Under the pieces are notes generated by a model that had not been told where the DNA came from, did not search any database, and saw only the letters and a list, made by a program, of their open reading frames with translations. This document shows, one piece after another, positions 57,994-64,000 of a DNA stretch of 64,000 nt. The stretch is from Nocardia kruczakiae NBRC 101016. GTDB taxonomy: Bacteria > Actinomycetota > Actinomycetes > Mycobacteriales > Mycobacteriaceae. The stretch covers positions 1 through 64,000 of the forward strand of contig NZ_BDBL01000006.1 in NCBI RefSeq assembly GCF_001612965.1, written 5' to 3'. The stretch's first letter is position 1, and each line of letters begins with the position of its first letter. The translations under genes and the position numbers were made by a program.

Positions 57994-58316
57994 GTTTTTC
58001 GCCCTTCGGAAAAGGATTACCAGGGCGAGCGGATAAACGTAGTCGACCCCGGGGGGGACAGCCGGCAGGGGGTGGGTGAACCCGGCCCCATCGCGGCTGG
58101 AAATTCCCGGAAAACCGGATGGCCTGGCGATCCAAAAGGTATGGTGCCCTTGAATTCTAATGGTTGCCGCATTGTTCTGGGAGGGTCGTGCATACTCGAC
58201 TTCTGCTTACACCCCCAGTTGAAAGCGGGTAGTGTGCTACCCGAGATTGCGACAGCTTTCGCGCGCCACAATAGAAATGGTGCGCCGCATCGAATGGCCG
58301 GCCCACGACTATTCAT
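57994..58316. other. Intergenic region between NACHT-NHL and PLD genes
   Basis: 323 bases with no coding frame I would support. The stretch 58140-58310 is less GC-rich and probably holds a separate promoter for the PLD gene. I see no strong hairpin. Confidence 0.5.
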
Positions 58317-61300
58317 TCATCGAGGCGCAGGTAGTTCGAGCACGCGGTTGTCGTAGGGGTTCGTGACGTACAGGTTGTGCGCATCGTCGACGGCGATGGA
58401 CTGCGGCCGCTCGAGTCCGGTCATGTGCACCATCTCGGGCGCGGCCGATCCGGCGCGAAGTTTCATCACTTGGCCGCTCCAGTCGCAGACATAGAGGGTG
58501 TCTTCCGAGTCGACGGCGATCCCGCTCGGTTTGTCGAGGCCGTCGAACGGCAGCGCCGTCGGGGCGGTCGATCCGATGGTCAATTTCAATACGCGATTGC
58601 GGCCCGCTTCGTTGGCGTACACGGTGCCCGCGGAGTCGATCGCGACAGCGGTGACATGGTCGAGTTTCGGGAACGGAAGGGCGATTGCGGTCGTCGACCC
58701 GACCGGCAGCTTCCAGACCACACCGGTGCCGTTGTCGGAAACATAGACATCACCCGATTCGCTGACGTCCAGGCCGATGGGCGCCACCAATTCGGAGAAC
58801 GGCAATGTGACCGGGACGGTCGATCGAGGACCCAGTACGAGAACGTGATGGTTGTCGCGGTCGGCGACGTAGAGGTTGTTCGCTCGGTCGACCGCCAGTG
58901 TGAAGGTCAGTCCGAGGTCGGTGAGAGGGAGCATCGACGGTCTCGGCGCACCCTTCTCCCATCGCCACAACCGGCCGAGGGCGGAGGTGTCGTCGACGTG
59001 GTCGGCGCTCCTCCCGAATCTCGTGCCGGCCACGTACAGGGTTCCGGCGTGGTCGACGGCGACACCGAGGGGTAGGGAAACGTCGTCGAAGGGGAGTGCG
59101 GCCGCATTGCTCCGCGCAAGCCGCTCCCGGTGTTCGTACGCGTGGTGCACGAGCGCGCCGACAGACGAAAGGGCCAGCGCCGCGGCGGCGGCGAGGACGA
59201 GCGCCGCGTGCGCGCGACTGCGCCGGAACGGCCGTCGCGCGCCGGCGGCGAGCCGATCCTGCAACAGGGCATGCCGGAATTGGTAGACGCTGCCGACTTG
59301 CCGGAGCACCCCGCGGCGATGAGCGGTGCGATAGAATTCCATGTCCCGCAACGGCATTCGCCCGGCCAGCCACAACCAGACGGATGTGATCGTGTGCCGG
59401 CCGGAGGCCGTCAGGAAATACGAGATCACGAAGAACGCGACGGCGAAGACGCCGATGTCCTGGGCGCCGAGCGCGGTGGTCGAGCTGATCGCGGCGTGGA
59501 GCCAGGTGGCCGCGCCGGCGGCGACCGCATAGGCGAGGCTGTAGATGACGGCCGCTCGTCGATCCAGGCGTAGCGATGCCAGTGGTCCCATCGGCCGGTC
59601 CAGCGTGACCGGCCGATCCAGCGCGACGGCGAGTATTCCGACGGCGAGGCCGAACGGCGGACCGACGAGCACGCAGTCTCGTGCCTTCTGTCCGGCATCG
59701 GGAAGGTCTGCCGCGAACCAGAGCGTCGCCGCTCCCACTGTCGCGGCGATGGCGGAAACGATGAGTAAACGCAGAAGCCTGCCCCGTAGCCGCAGTTGCA
59801 GGCTCATCGGCCGGGTTTCCCATGGCAGGAATGCGAGGATGACCACAGGGCCGATGCCGAGCCGGATACCGTCCTTCGCGGCGCGCAGTGCGGGTTCCCA
59901 CACTGCCTTTCCACCACCGAGCATTTCTCTCACGATCGGTAGCAGGAACGCGCCGACGACTACCCCGACCACGGTGACCGTGACCGCTGCCAGAATCCGC
60001 GGCTGGCCCGTCGTCGTCCGTTCGGCGCCGGCTGCGAAAACCGGCCGCAGAATGCGACGGCCGAGCTGCACGCCGAGTGCCGAGCAGAGCCCGGCGATCG
60101 GTCCCACCGTCAGCCACTCGTTCGGCACGTCGAGAACTCCGTCCCGCACGGACTCGTGCCGTACCACAACACCCGCAGCCGACGCGCCGATTGCATGGAC
60201 CAGGCCGAAAACGATCCCGACCACGGCCGCTGTGCCCGCGATCGGCCCGATCCACGCCCGGAAGCGTCCGGCAGCCGTATCGGCGATTCGAGGTGATTCT
60301 CGGAGGACGGCGGTGGGCGACGGTGTCGGGGGTACGCGCAGAAAACCGACGACCAGGGCGATGAGCAAGAAGCTCTCCGCGACGTATTGCGCGGTATCGA
60401 CTGCGCTGTCGGCAATATCGGACCGATAGCTCGTGTCGATCCAAGCCCGGTAGCTCAGCCCGCCGACGGCGAGCGCGGCGACCGAACCGAGCGCCATCAC
60501 CATGGTGAAGCGCCCAGCCTGACGGCGGAATGTCGGTCTCTCGCGGTCCCGGTCTGCCAAGGTGAAGAAGCCGACGACGACCGCGGCGAGCGATCCCAGC
60601 CGAACGGACCACTCGACACTCTCCCCCCATCTGGTCGATGTGAAGGTGTCGGTCGGCCATGCCGCGGTGAGCGTCACTGCCATCACGAGTACCCCGACCG
60701 CGAGTCCCGACACCGCCGCGAACAATGGCGAAGGAATCGCGAGATGCCGTTTCCACCAAGCCAATTCGCGATCGCCGCAGCGGTCGAGGTCACCGGCGAG
60801 GAGCCGCAGCCGGCGTTCGGCGTCGAGCACCGCGTCGCCGTTGCGACCCGCGGGCGAGCTTTCGCCCGCATAGCCGGCGGGGATCGCCTGGTCGAGGAGG
60901 TGCGTCTCGACTGCTTCCCGGGTATCGAAGGCGGTGGCGTCGAGCAGCTCGCCGGGATCGGCGCGTCCGTCACTGTAGGCGGCCCGCGCGAGCGATGTCA
61001 TCAGCGGTGTCGTCAATACCGAGGCCAGGCGATCCTGCGGGTTCTCGTGGAGATGGGTGAGGACGGGATCCCACTTGTTCACCCCCCGCCGGGGCGCCGA
61101 CGTGACCCGCAGATAGGACGCGACCTCCTCGAGTCCGAGCGGGGTCAATTCGATCACCGCGGCGGCCGTCACGACGTCCCCGGCAGCGTCGACCGCGGCC
61201 TCGTACTCCGCCGAGCGGCTGGTCAGCAGGAGCGGGTCACCGACGGTGAGGGTGCGATTCAACGCGGTGATCACCTCGGCACGCAGCTCTTCGGGGACTT

Positions 61301-62108
61301 CGTCGAGGCCGTCGAGAACCGGCCAGATCCGGCCGCTGATGATCAGATCGTGCGCCAGCGTCGATCCCGAGGCGCCGCGGCCGCCGAGCAGTGGATAGTC
61401 CACGCACAACCGCGCTTCCATCCATGCCGCCAGGCTCGCCTCGCCCGGATTCCACGACGCGACGGGCATCAATACCGGGACGGGATCGCCGGGGCTTCGG
61501 CGTCGCACCGCCGTCAGGGTGAACTGCATCGCGAGCACCGATTTACCCGATCCGGGCTCACCGAGCACGACCAGCCGCCGTGAGGGGATCCGCTCGAAGA
61601 CCTCGACGATCTCGCTGAGCCGTCCGCCGAGTTCGATCGGGGTATCGCAGCCTTCGACGCCGCGGATCACTTCCCAGTAATCCATCACCCCGTCTCGGCG
61701 GCAGGTGTCCCAGTGCAGTTGCAGCGGCCGCGGGTCGGGCAGTCGGCGCAATCTCTCCTCCGCCTGCCACTGCTCACGCACCGCGCCGGCCAGCGCCTCC
61801 ACGGCGGCGTCGGGATCGATGGTGGTCCGCTGGCCCGGCCATCGTGCCGCCACCGCGGTCAGCACGCCGATGACCGCGGTGATCAGGCCGGCGACCTTTC
61901 CGATGGTTTCCCACCCGGATGCGAGCCAGACCCACAGCAGCAGTCCGGTAACTCCGATCAGGGCGATTCCGACAGGCAGTCGGCGCGCCCACGTGGTACC
62001 CACGACACCATTCCCTCGTTCGGAAAGGCCACCGGTACGTCCGAGCCGGCGGCTCGCCTCGGTGTGAAGCACTGTGCTCAGCGTGCCTCGCCCGCGTGTG
62101 TTCCACAC
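58317..62108 (-). CDS. NACHT ATPase with polytopic membrane domain and C-terminal NHL propeller
   Basis: 1263-aa protein. Two N-terminal helices (about 45-90) precede a NACHT STAND ATPase (about 175-400) with Walker A GEPGSGKS at 183-190, Walker B IWPVLDGLDEVP at 271-282 and sensor LLLTSRSAEY. About twelve hydrophobic segments follow (about 480-930), then YQFRHALLQDRLA and a further helix (ALVLAAAAALALSSVGALV). The C-terminus (about 1000-1263) has six NHL repeats (for instance AVDHAGTLYVAG, AVDSEDTLYVCD), a complete propeller as in PknD. The start is a GTG at 62108, weakly supported; the true start may be at residue 30-40. Confidence 0.88.
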   Translation of the reverse strand: MWNTRGRGTLSTVLHTEASRRLGRTGGLSERGNGVVGTTWARRLPVGIALIGVTGLLLWVWLASGWETIGKVAGLITAVIGVLTAVAARWPGQRTTIDPDAAVEALAGAVREQWQAEERLRRLPDPRPLQLHWDTCRRDGVMDYWEVIRGVEGCDTPIELGGRLSEIVEVFERIPSRRLVVLGEPGSGKSVLAMQFTLTAVRRRSPGDPVPVLMPVASWNPGEASLAAWMEARLCVDYPLLGGRGASGSTLAHDLIISGRIWPVLDGLDEVPEELRAEVITALNRTLTVGDPLLLTSRSAEYEAAVDAAGDVVTAAAVIELTPLGLEEVASYLRVTSAPRRGVNKWDPVLTHLHENPQDRLASVLTTPLMTSLARAAYSDGRADPGELLDATAFDTREAVETHLLDQAIPAGYAGESSPAGRNGDAVLDAERRLRLLAGDLDRCGDRELAWWKRHLAIPSPLFAAVSGLAVGVLVMAVTLTAAWPTDTFTSTRWGESVEWSVRLGSLAAVVVGFFTLADRDRERPTFRRQAGRFTMVMALGSVAALAVGGLSYRAWIDTSYRSDIADSAVDTAQYVAESFLLIALVVGFLRVPPTPSPTAVLRESPRIADTAAGRFRAWIGPIAGTAAVVGIVFGLVHAIGASAAGVVVRHESVRDGVLDVPNEWLTVGPIAGLCSALGVQLGRRILRPVFAAGAERTTTGQPRILAAVTVTVVGVVVGAFLLPIVREMLGGGKAVWEPALRAAKDGIRLGIGPVVILAFLPWETRPMSLQLRLRGRLLRLLIVSAIAATVGAATLWFAADLPDAGQKARDCVLVGPPFGLAVGILAVALDRPVTLDRPMGPLASLRLDRRAAVIYSLAYAVAAGAATWLHAAISSTTALGAQDIGVFAVAFFVISYFLTASGRHTITSVWLWLAGRMPLRDMEFYRTAHRRGVLRQVGSVYQFRHALLQDRLAAGARRPFRRSRAHAALVLAAAAALALSSVGALVHHAYEHRERLARSNAAALPFDDVSLPLGVAVDHAGTLYVAGTRFGRSADHVDDTSALGRLWRWEKGAPRPSMLPLTDLGLTFTLAVDRANNLYVADRDNHHVLVLGPRSTVPVTLPFSELVAPIGLDVSESGDVYVSDNGTGVVWKLPVGSTTAIALPFPKLDHVTAVAIDSAGTVYANEAGRNRVLKLTIGSTAPTALPFDGLDKPSGIAVDSEDTLYVCDWSGQVMKLRAGSAAPEMVHMTGLERPQSIAVDDAHNLYVTNPYDNRVLELPAPR

Positions 62109-62229
62109 GAGTAGTCCGCTACCTCAATCGATCGAGCGGCTCGTCGGCTTGGCCCCGGCCGCGATCCGGTGTTCCGATGAGTAGGAGACTCAGGTCACAA
62201 ATGCGGGCCGAGCGGCCAAGCTGGGCCGT

Positions 62230-63414
62230 ATGTCCAACACAGTGATCGGCAGTATCGACAGCATCGCCGAGGAGATTCGCAACGGGGCCGACGAGGGTGA
62301 TTCGCTGGGCCGGTTACCCGACGACATGGCCAAAGGGCTGAAGGACGCCGGCGTCATCCGGATGCTGCAGCGCAAGAAGTACGACGGCTACGAGTCGCAT
62401 CCGCGCGAGTTCGCCGAGACGGTGATGAAGACCGCGAGCCTCTACGGATCCGCGGGCTGGGTGGCCGGAATCGTCGGCGTGCACCCGTGGCAGCTCGCCT
62501 TCGCCGATCCGAGGGTGCAGGAGGAGGTTCTCGGCGAGGACACCGACACCTGGATGGCCTCGCCGTATATGCCCGGCGGCGTCGCGGTGCCGGCCGATGG
62601 CGGATACGTCATGAGCGGGCGCTGGCAGTTCTCCTCCGGCACCGACCACTGTGACTGGATCTTCCTGGGCGCCCTGGTGGGCAATGCGGACGGTACACCG
62701 GTCATGCCTCCGCAACCGCTGCATGTGATCCTGCCCCGCTCGGACTACGAGATCGTCGCGGACTCGTGGGATGTGGTCGGGCTGCGCGGCACCGGCAGCA
62801 AGGACATCGTGGTGAAGAACGCCTTCATCCCCGATTACCGGGTGATGGATCAGGGCAAGGTCATCGACGGGAGCGCGGCCGCGGAATACGGCGTCACGGA
62901 AACGCTGTACAAGATGCCGTGGTCGACCATGTTCCCGCTGGGCATCACCTCGGCGACGATCGGCATCTGTGAGGGCGTGCTGGCCGCCGGTATCGACTAT
63001 CAGCGAAATCGGGTGGGGGCCACCGGAACTCTGGTCAAGGACGACCCCTACGTCCTGCACGCACTCGGCGAATCCGCCTCCGAGATCGATGCCGCCCGGC
63101 AGCAACTGCTGGCCAACGTCGACCGCATCTGGGACCTGGTCGACGCCGGCAAGGAGATCGATTTCGAAATGCGTGCCCGAGTACGCCGGGATCAGATCCG
63201 CTCGGCATGGCGGGCGGTCCGCGCCGCCGACGACATCTTCGACCGCGCCGGCGGCAACGCGCTGCGCATGGACAATGCGCTGCAACGATTCTGGCGCGAT
63301 GCTCACGCCGGGCTCCACCACGCTATTCACGTCTCCAGCACGACCTATCACGCCGCGGCCATGGCCTCGCTGGGTGTGGAAGTACCGCAGGGTCCCCTGC
63401 GCGTGATGATCTGA
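62230..63414 (+). CDS. Acyl-CoA-dehydrogenase-fold flavin monooxygenase (HsaA-like)
   Basis: 394-aa protein: the typical N-terminal part (AEEIRNGADEGDSLGRLPDD), then YGSAGWVAGIVGVHPWQLAFAD, SGRWQFSSGTDHCDWIFLGA, WDVVGLRGTGSKDIVVKNAF and the C-terminal WRDAHAGLHHAIHV. These motifs mark class D flavin monooxygenases such as HsaA, TdsC and DszC relatives, which hydroxylate aromatic rings with reduced flavin. With the VOC dioxygenase it suggests aromatic or steroid ring catabolism. ATG at 62230. Confidence 0.85.
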   Translation: MSNTVIGSIDSIAEEIRNGADEGDSLGRLPDDMAKGLKDAGVIRMLQRKKYDGYESHPREFAETVMKTASLYGSAGWVAGIVGVHPWQLAFADPRVQEEVLGEDTDTWMASPYMPGGVAVPADGGYVMSGRWQFSSGTDHCDWIFLGALVGNADGTPVMPPQPLHVILPRSDYEIVADSWDVVGLRGTGSKDIVVKNAFIPDYRVMDQGKVIDGSAAAEYGVTETLYKMPWSTMFPLGITSATIGICEGVLAAGIDYQRNRVGATGTLVKDDPYVLHALGESASEIDAARQQLLANVDRIWDLVDAGKEIDFEMRARVRRDQIRSAWRAVRAADDIFDRAGGNALRMDNALQRFWRDAHAGLHHAIHVSSTTYHAAAMASLGVEVPQGPLRVMI

Positions 63415-63440
63415 CCGAGCCCGAACAGAACGCGAGTTAC

Positions 63441-63473
63441 TTCATGACTGAAAGCGATTGTTCATGACTGAAA
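63441..63473 (+). repeat. 20-base tandem duplication around the VOC gene start
   Basis: TTCATGACTGAAA occurs at 63441-63453 and again at 63461-63473. The first ATG leads only to MTESDCS and a stop, the second opens the VOC gene. Confidence 0.85.
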
Positions 63474-64000
63474 TCAGAGGGCTCGGCTATGTCCGGGTGC
63501 TCGCCACCGATATGGATCGCTGGCGCGAATTGGGCTTCGACGTATTGGGATTCGCACCGGGATTCGGAGACGAGACGGATGCGCTGCATTTCCGCATGGA
63601 CGAGCGCCCGTCGCGGATCACCGTCGAACGCGCCGATGTCGACCGGGTGAGCGCTGTCGGCTGGGAATTGCGCGACGGCCCGGCGCTGCGCCGGCTGGAA
63701 GCGACATTGCGCGACGCCGGATACGAATACACGCCCATGTCCCAGGAATTGGCCGACCGCCGCAGGGTCGAAGCCGGTATCTGCACGACCGATCCGGGTG
63801 GCACGCCGCTGGAGTTCTTCCACGGACCGGTCCTCGAACACAGGCCGGTCGTCACCAAATACGCGCAGCGATTCGTCACCGGCGCACAGGGACTCGGTCA
63901 CGTGGTGATGCCGACCGCCAACTTCGAGGAGTCCTACGCCTTCTACACCGAAACGCTGGGCTTCCTGTCCCGCGGCGCATTCCGGATGCCCTCGCCTCCG
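63464..64000 (+). CDS. Extradiol-dioxygenase-like VOC protein, cut by window end
   Basis: At least 179 residues with two VOC modules: MTEIRGLGYVRVLATDMDRW, FDVLGFAPGFGDETDALHFRM (about 1-60) and from residue 147 GHVVMPTANFEESYAFYTETLGF. The second GHVV histidine and later residues would be Fe ligands of BphC/HsaC-type extradiol dioxygenases. It lies 50 bases after the HsaA-like gene. The C-terminus is missing. Confidence 0.8.
   Translation, partial: MTEIRGLGYVRVLATDMDRWRELGFDVLGFAPGFGDETDALHFRMDERPSRITVERADVDRVSAVGWELRDGPALRRLEATLRDAGYEYTPMSQELADRRRVEAGICTTDPGGTPLEFFHGPVLEHRPVVTKYAQRFVTGAQGLGHVVMPTANFEESYAFYTETLGFLSRGAFRMPSPP

Noticed and set aside
58750..60759. Long alternative minus-strand frame inside the NACHT gene
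   Set aside because: Arg/Gly/Ala/Pro-rich composition of an out-of-frame reading; the NACHT frame has clear motifs.

Overview
The window is very GC-rich actinobacterial chromosome with strong G/C bias at third codon positions. A Nocardia or close mycolic-acid-bacterium relative fits best. The reasons are a UsfX-type anti-SigF factor, an lpqS-cysK2-MFS copper operon with the gene order of M. tuberculosis Rv0847-Rv0849, an IdeR-type iron box, F420/deazaflavin-dependent enzymes, a mycothiol-dependent (MDMPI) enzyme and an Rv1733c-like protein. I see no rRNA, tRNA, CRISPR array, insertion sequence or prophage.

Layout. 1-20 kb is dominated by stress signalling: an orphan UsfX/RsbW-like anti-sigma factor, two paralogous STAS proteins that share a conserved upstream element, a SpoIIE phosphatase (ANTAR-GAF-PAS-PP2C), a giant HAMP-repeat hybrid histidine kinase, a second RsbW-like ATPase, and small stress proteins (CsbD, KGG-repeat, DUF5709-like). 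Several of the small genes have GTTT-N14/16-GGG(T/A) promoter-like sites of the SigF/SigB kind. A BchI-like AAA ATPase with a VWA partner lies at 2.4-5.8 kb. 20.5-24.3 kb holds an ECF sigma factor (SigK-like) followed by a copper-type operator and lpqS-cysK2-MFS. 24.3-32.4 kb is mixed metabolism and regulation: a deazaflavin reductase, a LAL/LuxR regulator, an NTF2/hydrolase/MFS operon, a FAD oxidase and an MDMPI protein. At 33.4 kb an IdeR-like box sits between two divergent alpha/beta hydrolases. 35.9-38.5 kb holds tiny membrane or disordered proteins and two decayed gene remnants.

39.7-48.8 kb is a purine/xanthine-dehydrogenase-type locus: a PucR-like regulator, TatA, XdhC, a guanine-deaminase-like enzyme, an unrecognised 359-aa protein, a membrane-anchored double-ABM protein, a 2Fe-2S/molybdopterin fusion and a FAD subunit. 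49-56 kb holds small membrane or secreted proteins, an HD protein, a TetR unit with an apparent self-operator, and oxidoreductases. 56.3-62.1 kb holds a phospholipase-D-like protein and a 1263-aa NACHT ATPase with many membrane segments that ends in a six-bladed NHL propeller; this is the most unusual gene in the window. The right edge starts a catabolic cluster with an HsaA-like flavin monooxygenase and an extradiol-dioxygenase-like VOC protein, cut by the window end.

All calls come from reading sequence and remembered family features. No database search was run.
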